Assembly: GCF_031656215.1 (NCBI RefSeq)
Contig: NZ_CP134228.1
Span: 2,065,001 to 2,129,000 of the forward strand
DNA from: Mesorhizobium koreense
GTDB lineage: Bacteria; Pseudomonadota; Alphaproteobacteria; Rhizobiales; Rhizobiaceae
DNA length: 64,000 bases
Direction: 5' to 3'
Part shown: positions 35,842 through 44,572 of the stretch, in pieces
Position numbering within the stretch: the stretch's first letter is position 1
Layout: each line of letters opens with the position of its first letter
Made by a program: the position numbers and the translations under genes
The notes under the pieces: generated by a model
The model's database searches: none
Told to the model about the DNA's origin: nothing
Seen by the model: only the letters and a program-made list of their open reading frames with translations

Positions 35842-36522
35842 TTGAACGAGGCCGAAGCAACAGTCGTCATCCTGTCGGCGAAGGTCGCGTCCGTCGCGAT
35901 CATCTTCGGTCTCGTTCCCGGCTTTGCGGTCGCATGGCTTCTGGCGCGCGGCCGCTTCCGGGGCAAAAGCCTGGTGCAGGCGCTCATCACGCTGCCGCTG
36001 GTGCTGCCGCCGGTCGTCACCGGCTATGGGCTTCTGCTCCTGTTCGGCACCAAAGGGCAGCTCGGAAGCTTTCTAGAGAATACTTTCGGCATCGTCTTCG
36101 CCTTTCGCTGGACGGGGGCGGCGCTCGCCGCCGCCGTGATGGCCTTTCCGCTCCTGGTGCGGCCGATCCAGCTTTCCATCGAAGCGGCCGATCCGGGGTT
36201 GGAAGACGCCGCGCGCACGCTCGGCGCGTCCCGCGTGATGACGTTCCTGACCGTCCTGCTGCCGCTCGCCCTGCCGGGCGTGATCGCGGGCGCGATCCTC
36301 GCCTTTGCGCGCGCCATCGGCGAATTCGGCGCAACCATCACCTTCGTCGCCAATATCCCCGGCCAGACGCAGACCATGTCGCTCGCTATCTATTCGCTGC
36401 TGCAAAGCCCGACCGGCGACGTCGCCGCGTTCCGGCTCATCCTTTTCTCGATCGTCCTTTCCGTCCTCGCCATCATCGCGTCGGAATGGTTCGCGCGCAG
36501 GCTGGTGAGGAAGCGCGGCTGA
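35842..36522 (+). CDS. modB: Molybdate ABC transporter permease
   Basis: A 226-residue inner-membrane permease with about five helices and the ABC contact loop (EAADPGLEDAARTLGASRVMTFLTVLLPLALPGVIAG). It begins with TTG at 35842, 8 nt after modA. The stop overlaps the modC start (TGATG), so the genes are translationally coupled. Confidence 0.95.
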   Translation: MNEAEATVVILSAKVASVAIIFGLVPGFAVAWLLARGRFRGKSLVQALITLPLVLPPVVTGYGLLLLFGTKGQLGSFLENTFGIVFAFRWTGAALAAAVMAFPLLVRPIQLSIEAADPGLEDAARTLGASRVMTFLTVLLPLALPGVIAGAILAFARAIGEFGATITFVANIPGQTQTMSLAIYSLLQSPTGDVAAFRLILFSIVLSVLAIIASEWFARRLVRKRG

Positions 36523-37631
36523 TGGGCGTGCTGGCGGTTTCGGTTACCGGCGAGGCCGGCGAATTCCGGCTGAATGCCGATTTCGAGGCAGGTTCGGGCA
36601 TAACGACGCTCTTCGGCCATTCGGGCGCCGGCAAGACGACGATCCTCAAGATGATCGCGGGCATGACAAGGCCGAAGACGGGGCGGATCGTCGCCGGAGG
36701 CAGGGTGCTTTTCGACAGCGACGCCCGGATCGACCTTCCGCCTCAAGGACGACAGGTCGGTTTCGTCTTCCAGGACGGGCGGCTCTTTCCGCATCTTTCG
36801 GTGCGCCGCAATCTGACCTATGCGCGCTGGGCGGGCAGACGGCGCGCGACGCGGCCTTTCGAGGAAGTCGTGGCGTTGCTCGGGCTGGAAAGCCATCTCG
36901 ACCGTTCGACCACGACGCTTTCAGGCGGCGAGCGGCAGCGCGTCGCGATCGGACGGGCGCTTTTGTCCGATCCGGCAATACTCCTGATGGACGAGCCACT
37001 CTCCTCGCTGGACCAGGCGCGGCGGCTGGAGATCCTGCCCTATATCGAGGCGATCCGCGACGAAACGGCGATACCGATCGTCTATGTCAGCCACGAGATC
37101 GACGAGGTGGCGCGGCTTGCCGATACGGTCGTCGTGCTCGAACAGGGCCGGATGCTCGCGGCGGGGCCGGCGGCGGAGATCTTCGGGCGGCTCGATCTCG
37201 GCGACACGCTCGGACGCCAGGAGGCGGGCGCCCTGATCGAGGGGATCGTCCGGGAAGTCGAGCCGGAATACGGCGTCGCGGTGATCGATGCCGACGGCGC
37301 ACGGCTGGAACTGGTCGGCGAAGGGTTTTCCGCGGGCGAGGCGGTCAGGCTGCGCATCCGTGCGCGCGACGTCGCCATCGCACGACACACGCAGGCCGGG
37401 CATTCCATCCGCAACCAGCTTCCCTGCGTCGTGGAGGAGATCGTCAAAGCCGGTCCGGCCTTCGTCGAGTTGGCGTTGAAGCTCGGTTCGCAGAGATTGA
37501 GGTCGCGCATTACCCGCAAATCCGCCGACGAGATGGCAATAGCGCCGGAGCAGAAAGTGGTGGCGTTGCTGAAGGCGGTGGCGGTCGAACGGCGGGTCGC
37601 GCGTCACCGCAGGGAAAGGCCGCCGCAATAG
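36522..37631 (+). CDS. modC: Molybdate ABC transporter ATP-binding protein
   Basis: A 369-residue ATPase that drives ModB. Walker A GHSGAGKTT (32-40), signature LSGGERQR (133-140) and Walker B ILLMDEPLSSLD are all present. The C-terminal part (about 235-365) is a TOBE/MOP-like regulatory domain found in ModC. ATG 36522 overlaps the modB stop. Confidence 0.95.
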   Translation: MGVLAVSVTGEAGEFRLNADFEAGSGITTLFGHSGAGKTTILKMIAGMTRPKTGRIVAGGRVLFDSDARIDLPPQGRQVGFVFQDGRLFPHLSVRRNLTYARWAGRRRATRPFEEVVALLGLESHLDRSTTTLSGGERQRVAIGRALLSDPAILLMDEPLSSLDQARRLEILPYIEAIRDETAIPIVYVSHEIDEVARLADTVVVLEQGRMLAAGPAAEIFGRLDLGDTLGRQEAGALIEGIVREVEPEYGVAVIDADGARLELVGEGFSAGEAVRLRIRARDVAIARHTQAGHSIRNQLPCVVEEIVKAGPAFVELALKLGSQRLRSRITRKSADEMAIAPEQKVVALLKAVAVERRVARHRRERPPQ

Positions 37632-37706
37632 TGTCGTGTTCCGCTGCATCCTCGGCATATGCTTTTGGCGTCGGGGCGTCACCGACGCTGCTTCGGAGTC
37701 GCGCGC

Positions 37707-38576
37707 GTGATCCCCTTCCGCTTCCTGTTCCTGGTCGCCGTCGTTCTGATCCTGCCGGCCTGTTCGGCGGGAGGGCGGATCATGAATGCGCTTCAGACGG
37801 ACGAGGGCGTCTCCGTGGCGCGGGGCATCGCCTACGGCTCCCTGCCGCGGCAGAAATACGATCTCTACAGCCCGGTGAACGCCAAGCCGGATGCACCGGT
37901 GATCGTCTTCATCTATGGCGGGAGCTGGCATAGCGGTGATCGCAAGGATTACGCCTTTATTGGCGATGCGCTTGCGCGGCACGGCTTCGTCACCGCTATC
38001 GCCGATTACCGGCTTTATCCGAAGGTCATCTTTCCTGCCTTCGTCGAGGACGAGGCGAAGGCAGTTGCCGCGATCGCGAAGCAGGTCGGGGCGGGGCATC
38101 CGCTCTTCATCATGGGGCATTCGGCAGGCGCGCAGATCGGCGCGCTGGTGGTGCTCGATCCGCATTATCTGAAGGCGGAAGGGGTCGATGTCTGCCGAAG
38201 GATATCGGGCTTCATCGGTCTTGCCGGCCCCTACGCCGCCTTGCCGCTGCACAGGGAGCGCTACCGGCGCATCTTTCCCGAGGATGTCCGTGCCTCGGCC
38301 GTGCCCGTCAATTTCGCGGCCGGGAAACATCCGCCCTCGCTGCTGATCGCCGGCGAGTCGGATCTTGTCGTCGATCCGGACAATACGGCCGATCTGGCGA
38401 AGGCGCTGAAGCAAGCGGGCAACCGGGTCGAGGTCTCGGATTATCGGCACGTCGGGCACATGCTTCTGGTCGGCTCGCTGGCCAAGCCGCTTCGCCAGTT
38501 CGCGCCGACGCTTCGGGAGATAAAGCGCTTCGTTCGGCGGGAAAGCCGGCAGGTGGCGCCATTCTGCGGCCGGTGA
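37707..38576 (+). CDS. Alpha/beta-hydrolase lipoprotein, esterase-like
   Basis: From GTG 37707 (GGAG 9 nt upstream) it has 289 residues with a lipobox LPAC after a hydrophobic signal (VIPFRFLFLVAVVLILPAC). The hydrolase fold shows VIVFIYGGSWHSGDRKDY (oxyanion region), nucleophile motif GHSAGAQ, acid in DLVVDPDN, and H in YRHVGHML. It is most like carboxylesterases/kynurenine-formamidase-like hydrolases; the substrate is unknown. It follows modC by 75 nt but is probably unrelated. An upstream ATG 37659 is possible. Confidence 0.85.
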   Translation: MIPFRFLFLVAVVLILPACSAGGRIMNALQTDEGVSVARGIAYGSLPRQKYDLYSPVNAKPDAPVIVFIYGGSWHSGDRKDYAFIGDALARHGFVTAIADYRLYPKVIFPAFVEDEAKAVAAIAKQVGAGHPLFIMGHSAGAQIGALVVLDPHYLKAEGVDVCRRISGFIGLAGPYAALPLHRERYRRIFPEDVRASAVPVNFAAGKHPPSLLIAGESDLVVDPDNTADLAKALKQAGNRVEVSDYRHVGHMLLVGSLAKPLRQFAPTLREIKRFVRRESRQVAPFCGR

Positions 38577-38578
38577 CC

Positions 38579-39202
38579 TTATCGGATGCGTGGCAGGATA
38601 CGCTCGATCAAATTGCGGTAGGTGGCGTCCCGATCATCTGCAAGGCCCGGTTCATCCATGAATTTCATGCGCCCGGAAAGGGCAATATCGGCGATGCCGT
38701 GAACCATCGACCATGCGGCGGCGACGTCAAGCATCGCCGCCTTGTCGTCCGGAGCCTCGCTTCCGCGGACGGCATTTACGCCCTGGATCAACAGTCCGAG
38801 CGAATTCGTGGCGACCTGCTGCAATTCGGGATCGTCGAAGTCCGGCCGCCCCGAGGCGAACATCAGGCGGAAGAGGGCGGGTTCGGAGGTGGCGAAGTCG
38901 ATATAGCCCAGGCCGAGTCCGATCAGTCGCTCCCGCGGGTCGGCTGGCGCGGCTGACTGCCTGGCCGTCATGGCGGCCGTGAAGCGGGTGAAGCCGACAG
39001 CCGCCAGCGCCGTCAACAGCCCGTCGGCGTCCCTGAAATGATGCGCGGGCGCGGCGTGGGAGACGCCCGCGCGCTTGGCGCAACTGCGAAGGGTGAAGCC
39101 TTCCACACCCTTTTGTTTGAGTTCCTCCTCAGCCGCAATAAGCAGCGCCTCGCGCAGATCGCCGTGGTGATAGCTGTCTTTCGCTTTCCCGCCTTCCGTC
39201 AT
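38579..39202 (-). CDS. TetR/AcrR-family transcriptional repressor
   Basis: A 207-residue repressor. The N-terminal helix-turn-helix (about 15-60, DLREALLIAAEEELKQKGVEGF then TLRSCAKRAGVSHAAPAHHF) and the C-terminal TetR ligand-binding helices (ALFRLMFASGRPDFDDPELQQ) are clear. It is divergent from two membrane-protein genes; three related palindromes lie between, the likely operators. Confidence 0.9.
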   Translation of the reverse strand: MTEGGKAKDSYHHGDLREALLIAAEEELKQKGVEGFTLRSCAKRAGVSHAAPAHHFRDADGLLTALAAVGFTRFTAAMTARQSAAPADPRERLIGLGLGYIDFATSEPALFRLMFASGRPDFDDPELQQVATNSLGLLIQGVNAVRGSEAPDDKAAMLDVAAAWSMVHGIADIALSGRMKFMDEPGLADDRDATYRNLIERILPRIR

Positions 39203-39260
39203 CGCTCCGCCCTTTCCGTCCAGCCCGGCATGCCGCGCGACCTCTGTATGAACCGTGATC

Positions 39261-39273
39261 TTGACGGTGTCAA
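39261..39273. promoter_or_regulatory. TetR operator copy 1
   Basis: TTGACGGTGTCAA: 5-bp arms TTGAC/GTCAA around a 3-nt centre, 58 nt upstream of the tetR start. The same core TGACnnTGTCA recurs at 39318-39328. Confidence 0.6.
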
Positions 39274-39280
39274 ATTATAT

Positions 39281-39295
39281 CTTGACAACGTAAAG
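39281..39295. promoter_or_regulatory. Degenerate TetR operator copy 2
   Basis: CTTGACAACGTAAAG shares the left half TTGAC with copies 1 and 3; its right half is imperfect. It also contains TTGACA, a plausible -35 element for the rightward genes. Confidence 0.4.
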
Positions 39296-39317
39296 ATTGG
39301 TTGGCAGACTGTAATCC

Positions 39318-39328
39318 TGACAGTGTCA
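39318..39328. promoter_or_regulatory. TetR operator copy 3
   Basis: TGACAGTGTCA has perfect 5-bp arms and lies 25 nt upstream of the ABA4-like gene start. It is close to copy 1 in sequence and placed to block transcription of the membrane-protein genes. Confidence 0.6.
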
Positions 39329-39353
39329 AGATTGTGCCTTGAAAGGAGCGGCT

Positions 39354-39791
39354 ATGGATGCGGAAACGATCTTCCGGATTGCCAATTCGGTGGCGGTCGT
39401 CGGCTGGCTTGTTTTGTTGGCTAGCCCGTTCATGCCGAAAATTGCGCATTATGTCTCGGCGGTGGCGGTCCCACTTCTGCTTGCGGTTGTCTATAGCAGC
39501 CTGATCATGGCGTTCTGGTCAGGCGGGCAGGGCGGCTTCGACAGCCTGGAACATGTGGCGAAACTTTTTCGGAGTCCGGAACTGCTGCTTGCGGGCTGGA
39601 TCCACTACCTCGCCTTCGATCTCTTCGTCGGCGCGTGGATCGTCGAAAAGGCCCGTGAAAACGGCGTTGCCTTCTGGGCAGTCATTCCCTGCCTCGTTCT
39701 CACATTCCTCTTTGGCCCCGCCGGATTTCTGCTTTTCAACGCCATCTCCGCGGCGAAATCGGTCCCCTCATTGAAAGGAACAGCGTCATGA
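39354..39791 (+). CDS. ABA4-like (DUF4281) membrane protein
   Basis: A 145-residue protein with about four membrane helices. The arrangement of RSPELLLAGWIHYLAFDLFVGAWIVEKA and LTFLFGPAGFLLF is typical of the ABA4-like/DUF4281 family, named from a plant neoxanthin-synthesis factor; bacterial function is unknown. GAAAGGAG before ATG 39354 supports the start. It overlaps the next gene by 4 nt (ATGA). Confidence 0.8.
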   Translation: MDAETIFRIANSVAVVGWLVLLASPFMPKIAHYVSAVAVPLLLAVVYSSLIMAFWSGGQGGFDSLEHVAKLFRSPELLLAGWIHYLAFDLFVGAWIVEKARENGVAFWAVIPCLVLTFLFGPAGFLLFNAISAAKSVPSLKGTAS

Positions 39792-40657
39792 ACACGCTCG
39801 CGAAATCGCTTCCGGTTCCCGTCTATGCGCCTCCGGCCCTCCGCCTCGATCCTGTCTGGTGGCTCGGTGAACTTGGCCGGCGTCAGCCGGCGCTCGCCGG
39901 CACGGGCATTCTGATCGGTCTTGCCGTCATTCCGATGAGTCTGGCCGGCGTGCTCGATCCGCGACTCTTCAACGGCATCGACGTATGGATCAAACCGGTA
40001 AAGTTCGCGACGGCGATCTTCCTTTACATGCTGACGCTCGCCTTCTTTGCCGGGTGGGTGAGCAGGAAGGACAGGCAGAGATGGTGGTTCACCGCCGCCG
40101 TCCGGATCGTCGCGGCGGCAGCTTTGTTCGAGATCGTCTATATCTCGTACCAGGCCTCGCTTGCTGAGGCGTCGCACTACAATCGCGCCGATATGCTGCA
40201 TATCGCGCTCTACGCGATGATGGGTGTGGGCGCGACGCTGATGGTTGCCTTTTCGGGGCTGCTTGCCTTTCTTATCCAGCGAAACCGCGCATTGAGCGTG
40301 GCGCCTGCCATTCGCGATTCCGTCGTGATCGGGCTGGCGCTGACTTTCGTTCTGACCATGATCGTCGCCGGGACGCTCAGCGCGTGGGGCAGCCACTGGA
40401 TCGGCGGGGTCCATTCCGACGCCGGCGGCATGACTTTGACAGGCTGGTCGCGCGACGGAGGCGACCTGCGCGTTGCCCATCTTTTCGCGACGCATGCCAT
40501 GCATTTCATCCCGATTTTCGGCGTCGCATCGGCTTATATTTTCGGCGCCGGCAATCGCCGGCCTGTATGGCTGTTTTCGGCGCTGTTCATGGGCTTCGTA
40601 GTCTTTCTTTACTTCCAGGCGCTCGCCGGACAGCCATTCCTTCCTTTCATCAAATAG
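39788..40657 (+). CDS. Hypothetical seven-helix membrane protein
   Basis: A 289-residue protein with about seven hydrophobic segments (for example ALAGTGILIGLAVIPMSLAG, FATAIFLYMLTLAFFAGWV, SVVIGLALTFVLTMIVAG). I do not recognise the family. Conserved-looking histidines lie in HTLAHLFATHAMHFIP-like stretch (residues about 225-240). Translationally coupled to the ABA4-like gene and under the same TetR-type operators. Confidence 0.6.
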   Translation: MNTLAKSLPVPVYAPPALRLDPVWWLGELGRRQPALAGTGILIGLAVIPMSLAGVLDPRLFNGIDVWIKPVKFATAIFLYMLTLAFFAGWVSRKDRQRWWFTAAVRIVAAAALFEIVYISYQASLAEASHYNRADMLHIALYAMMGVGATLMVAFSGLLAFLIQRNRALSVAPAIRDSVVIGLALTFVLTMIVAGTLSAWGSHWIGGVHSDAGGMTLTGWSRDGGDLRVAHLFATHAMHFIPIFGVASAYIFGAGNRRPVWLFSALFMGFVVFLYFQALAGQPFLPFIK

Positions 40658-40683
40658 CGGGGAGAAAGCGTGTTTCCTTGCCG

Positions 40684-40698
40684 TTAACCATTCATTAA
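40684..40698. promoter_or_regulatory. Perfect CtrA-type site
   Basis: TTAA-CCATTCA-TTAA matches the full CtrA consensus TTAA-N7-TTAA exactly. It lies 27 nt after the membrane-protein gene and about 180 nt upstream of the SDR gene at 40876. Chance occurrence in AT-rich intergenic DNA is possible. Confidence 0.4.
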
Positions 40699-40875
40699 TC
40701 AACCTGTCCTATCCTGAAACTTAGTCGGATCGGCTTTCCTCCTCCCAAGCGCGGTCCTGATCAGGGCGGTCACACTGGCCGCCCTTTTTCTGCGGCTCCG
40801 CTGGATGCATATCATCCGCCTTGCCGATCCACCTTCCATCTGGCATCTGGACCTCTTCGTATCGAGGAGATCGTC

Positions 40876-41628
40876 ATGTCGGAAGGAAAGTTCGCGGTCG
40901 TAACGGGCGCGGGGACCGGAGTAGGCAAGGCCACGGGTGCCGCGCTTGTCGCCAACGGCTGGACAGTGGCGTTCGTCGGTCGCCGGCGCGGTCCGCTTGA
41001 TGCGGCGGTGACTGCCACCGGCGCGCCGGAAAGGGCCGTCGCCATTCCCTGCGACATTTCCGAAGCTTCGCAGGTAGATGAGCTTTTCGCCGAGGTGAAG
41101 GAGCGCTTCGGGCGGCTCGACCTGCTCTTCAACAATGCGGGCATGAGCTATAAATCGGTTATGATCGACGAGATTCCGGTCGAGGTCTGGAACGACGTCG
41201 TGGGTGTCAATCTCACCGGTTCGTTCCTGTGCGCGCGCGCCGCCTTCGGCATAATGCGGCATCAGAAGCCGATGGGCGGACGTATCATCAACAACGGTTC
41301 CGTTTCGGCTTATGCGCCACGACCCGGTTCGGTCCCCTATACGGCGACCAAGCACGCGATCACCGGTCTTACCAAGACGTTGGCGCTTGACGGGCGACCC
41401 TTCGACATCGCCTGCGGCCAGATCGATATCGGCAACGCGCTGACCGAAATGGCGATGGCCATGACCAAGGGCGTGCCCCAGGCGAACGGCACCACCGCCG
41501 TCGAGGCGACGATGGACGTCCAGCGTGTCGCGGACGCCGTGCTGCACATGGCGAGCCTGCGGCTTGACGCCAACGTTCTGTTCATGACCGTGATGGCGAC
41601 CAAAATGCCTTACGTCGGTAGGGGATAG
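40876..41628 (+). CDS. SDR-family oxidoreductase
   Basis: A 250-residue NAD(P)-dependent short-chain dehydrogenase. The cofactor motif TGAGTGVGKATG is at 11-22, LLFNNAG in the middle, catalytic Tyr-x3-Lys in PYTATKHAI. The late DVQRVADAVLHMASL fits this family. The substrate is unknown and no pathway partner is adjacent. It stands as a single gene. Confidence 0.88.
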   Translation: MSEGKFAVVTGAGTGVGKATGAALVANGWTVAFVGRRRGPLDAAVTATGAPERAVAIPCDISEASQVDELFAEVKERFGRLDLLFNNAGMSYKSVMIDEIPVEVWNDVVGVNLTGSFLCARAAFGIMRHQKPMGGRIINNGSVSAYAPRPGSVPYTATKHAITGLTKTLALDGRPFDIACGQIDIGNALTEMAMAMTKGVPQANGTTAVEATMDVQRVADAVLHMASLRLDANVLFMTVMATKMPYVGRG

Positions 41629-41677
41629 GTCATACCGGTAGGCGCGCCGACAGAAACGCTTGCAAGGAAAAACTTAT

Positions 41678-41691
41678 CTGACTAAAGTCAG
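41678..41691. promoter_or_regulatory. Palindrome over the MarR-GNAT gene start region
   Basis: CTGACTAAAGTCAG has 6-bp perfect arms around AA and ends 3 nt before the ATG at 41695, covering the likely ribosome site AGGT. MarR proteins often bind such palindromes to repress their own gene. Confidence 0.5.
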
Positions 41692-41694
41692 GTA

Positions 41695-42579
41695 ATGGAC
41701 AGGAATCAGGTCGAGCAGGTTCGCCGTTTCAATCGTTTGGTGACGCGCCGCATCGGCGCCCTCAGCGACGATTACCTGTCGCGCGGGCGGCCCCTCGGCG
41801 AGGCGCGGCTGATCTTCGAGGTCGGCGCGGCCGGCGGTACCGACCTTGGCAGGCTGAGAAGCATGCTCGGGCTCGATTCCGGCTATATGAGCCGGCTTCT
41901 ACGTTCGCTGGAAGCTCAGGAAATGGTCGAAGTCCGCCGCAAGGTCGGCGACGGGCGGGCGCGGGAAGTCATCCCGACAGCCAAGGGCCGAAAGGAGTTC
42001 GCCGCCTACGATTCCCGCTCTGCCAAGCTTGCGCAATCCGTGCTGTCGCCATTGAACGAAGCCCAGCGCGAGCGGCTTGTCGCGGCCATGGCGGAGGTGG
42101 AGCGGCTTATCCGCGCGTCTTTCGTGACCATTGCCGAGGAATCGCCGAGAAGCGCGGACGGACGCTGGTGCCGGGAGCAATATTTCGCCGAACTGGCGCA
42201 ACGCTTCGACGGCGGCTTCGATATTGCGACCGGCGATCCTTCCGACAGCGCCGATCTTCTGCCGCCGTCGGGCTCGTTCGTCGTGGCGCGGCTCGAGGGA
42301 GAACCGGTCGGCTGCGGGGGGCTGAAGACTCTCGACGCCGGGACCGGCGAGGTCAAGCGCGTCTGGACGGCGGCATCGGCGCGCGGCATCGGCGTCGCCG
42401 GGCGGATCATGCAATGGCTGGAGCAGCGTGCAAGGGAAATGGGGTTTTCGGTCGTGCGTCTCGACACGAACAGGTCGCTCACCGAGGCACAGGCGCTTTA
42501 TCGCAAGCTCGGTTATCGCGAGATCGGCCGCTACAACGACAATCCCTACGCCAGCCACTTCTTCGAGAAGCTACTGTAG
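41695..42579 (+). CDS. Bifunctional MarR-type regulator/GNAT acetyltransferase fusion
   Basis: A 294-residue two-domain protein. Residues 1-140 are a winged helix of MarR type (DLGRLRSMLGLDSGYMSRLLRSLEAQEMVEVRRKVGDGRAREV). Residues about 160-292 are a GNAT domain with the acetyl-CoA loop region VWTAASARGIGVAGRIMQWLE and the late YRKLGYREIGRYND. Such fusions are known in actinobacteria and proteobacteria but uncommon. No target gene is adjacent other than itself. Confidence 0.88.
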   Translation: MDRNQVEQVRRFNRLVTRRIGALSDDYLSRGRPLGEARLIFEVGAAGGTDLGRLRSMLGLDSGYMSRLLRSLEAQEMVEVRRKVGDGRAREVIPTAKGRKEFAAYDSRSAKLAQSVLSPLNEAQRERLVAAMAEVERLIRASFVTIAEESPRSADGRWCREQYFAELAQRFDGGFDIATGDPSDSADLLPPSGSFVVARLEGEPVGCGGLKTLDAGTGEVKRVWTAASARGIGVAGRIMQWLEQRAREMGFSVVRLDTNRSLTEAQALYRKLGYREIGRYNDNPYASHFFEKLL

Positions 42580-42588
42580 CGGCGTCTG

Positions 42589-43782
42589 CTATCCAGCCGC
42601 CGCTACAGGCTTCTGCTCGGACAGGAACGCACCCATGCGTTCTATGGCCCTCAGGATATTCTCCTCCGAATTGGCGTAGGAGAGGCGCAGATAGCCTTCC
42701 CCGAGCACGCCGAAATCCGGTCCGCCGATAAGTGCGACGCCGGCTTCTTCCAACATCGCCGAGGCGAGCTTCTTCGCCTTCCATCCGGTGCCCGAGACGT
42801 TCGGGAAGGCGTAGAATGCGCCTTTCGGTGTGATGCAGGTCACGCCGGGCAGGCCGTTCAGCCCCTCGACCACGACCTGCCGACGGCGGTCGAAGGCCCG
42901 CATCATCTTTTCCACCTCGTCCTGCGGCCCGTCGATGGCGGCAATGCCGGCATATTGGCTCGGCGCGTTGACGCAGGACCAGCAATTGACGGCGAGCTTG
43001 CGGATCTTGTCGTAAAGGCCATCCGGCCAGATCGACCAGCCCATGCGCCAGCCGGTCATCGCCCAGGTCTTCGACCAGCCGTTCAGCACCACCAGCCGAT
43101 CGCGGATTTCGGGGAAGGCGAGCAGCGAGGTGGCTTTCTCGCCGTCATAGGTCATGACGTCGTAAATCTCGTCGGAGAGGATGGCGACATCGGGGTGCGC
43201 TTGCAGTCCCTTCACCAGTTTCTCGACTTCCGCGCGCGGGGTGACGCCGCCGGTCGGGTTTGCCGGCGAGTTGAGGATGATAAGCCGCGTCTTGGGCGTG
43301 ATCAGCGCCAGCGTCTCCTCCGCCGAGAAGGCGAAGCCGTTCTCCTCGCGGATCGGGATCGGAACGGGCGTCGCGCCGGTGAACTCGATCATGGAGCGAT
43401 AGATCGGGAAACCGGGGTCGGGATAGAGGATTTCCGCGCCCGGTTCACCGAACATGATGATCGTCGCATACATGGTGGGCTTCCCGCCAGGCAGGATCAT
43501 GACGTTCTCGGGCGAGACCTCGACGCCGGTCATCGCCAGTGTCCGGCGTACCACCGCCTCGCGGCAGGCGAGCAACCCCGTTGCCGGCGTATAGCCGTGA
43601 TGGCCGTCGCGCAGCGCCTTGATCGCCGCCTCTACGATATGCGCGGGCGTGTGGAAGTCCGGCTGGCCGATGCCGAGATTGATGATGTCGCGGCCCTTGC
43701 TGCCAAGCGCGGTGGCGCGTGCGAGAACGGCAAAGGCGTTTTCCTCGCCGATGCGGTCGAAGGCGGGAACGGTGTGGAGCAT
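42589..43782 (-). CDS. Class I/II PLP-dependent aminotransferase
   Basis: A 397-residue aminotransferase. The PLP lysine K238 lies in VVLNGWSKTWAMTGWRMGW; NSPANPTGG, GIGQPDFHTP and LRLSYANSEENI are family blocks. It looks like an AspC/aromatic-type enzyme, but the substrate cannot be fixed. It is convergent with the MarR-GNAT gene and divergent from the next GNAT gene. Confidence 0.9.
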   Translation of the reverse strand: MLHTVPAFDRIGEENAFAVLARATALGSKGRDIINLGIGQPDFHTPAHIVEAAIKALRDGHHGYTPATGLLACREAVVRRTLAMTGVEVSPENVMILPGGKPTMYATIIMFGEPGAEILYPDPGFPIYRSMIEFTGATPVPIPIREENGFAFSAEETLALITPKTRLIILNSPANPTGGVTPRAEVEKLVKGLQAHPDVAILSDEIYDVMTYDGEKATSLLAFPEIRDRLVVLNGWSKTWAMTGWRMGWSIWPDGLYDKIRKLAVNCWSCVNAPSQYAGIAAIDGPQDEVEKMMRAFDRRRQVVVEGLNGLPGVTCITPKGAFYAFPNVSGTGWKAKKLASAMLEEAGVALIGGPDFGVLGEGYLRLSYANSEENILRAIERMGAFLSEQKPVAAAG

Positions 43783-43875
43783 TTGAAGCCCGATCTGGTC
43801 CAGTTGAATTCAAAGTGGTTTTGTGAACCTTCTTCGCTCTTGTCAAATGGAATGCACCGGGAAGGACTTGATCGG

Positions 43876-44562
43876 ATGGCCGCCGATTTGAAGAATTTTG
43901 CGCCACGCGCGCGCCCTGCACGCGAAGCCATGGAAGGTCGTTTCGTGCGGCTCGAGCCGCTCGTTGCGACGCGGCACGGCGACGATCTCTATGCGGCGTC
44001 CACCGTCAGCGACGCTGAACAGCGCTTTGCCGGGCTTTCCGACTATCCGCCGAAGACGCGCGCGGAATACGGCGATTGGCTCGCCAAGGCCGAGGCCAGC
44101 GAGGACCCCCTGCATTTCGCCGTCATCGACAAAAAGAATGGCAAGGTCGGCGGGCGGCAGACGTTCATGCGCATCGACCAGAAAAACGGCGTCATCGAAA
44201 TCGGCAATATCTACTGGGGGCCCTTGATCTCGCGCACGCCGGTCACGACGGAGGCGCTCTATCTCTTTGCGCGCCACGTCTTCGACGATCTCGGTTACCG
44301 GCGCTTCGAGTGGAAATGCAATAACACGAACGCGGCATCGAAGCGCGCAGCCGAACGCTTCGGCTTCACCTTCGAGGGCATTTTCCGCCAGCATATGATC
44401 ATCAAGGGTTTGAATCGCGATACGGCGTGGTTCGCCATGCTCGACAGTGAGTGGCCGGCTGGCAGAAAGGCATTTGAAGGCTGGCTCGATCCCTCGAACT
44501 TCGATAGTGAAGGGCGCCAGAAACGCCGGCTCGAAGAGATACGGGCCGATATCGCCGGATAG
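43876..44562 (+). CDS. RimJ/RimL-type GNAT acetyltransferase
   Basis: A 228-residue acetyltransferase. EGRFVRLEPL opens the GNAT domain; GNIYWGPLISRTPVTTEALYLFARHVFDDLGYRRFEWKC is the typical beta4/alpha3 core (pieces VTTEALYLFARHVF and YRRFEWKC), and NAASKRAAERFGFTFEG the late block. It lies 11 nt before the CDF transporter gene, likely co-transcribed. The acceptor is unknown. ATG 43876 has GAAGGA 10 nt upstream. Confidence 0.88.
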   Translation: MAADLKNFAPRARPAREAMEGRFVRLEPLVATRHGDDLYAASTVSDAEQRFAGLSDYPPKTRAEYGDWLAKAEASEDPLHFAVIDKKNGKVGGRQTFMRIDQKNGVIEIGNIYWGPLISRTPVTTEALYLFARHVFDDLGYRRFEWKCNNTNAASKRAAERFGFTFEGIFRQHMIIKGLNRDTAWFAMLDSEWPAGRKAFEGWLDPSNFDSEGRQKRRLEEIRADIAG

Positions 44563-44572
44563 GCTGAAGAAG

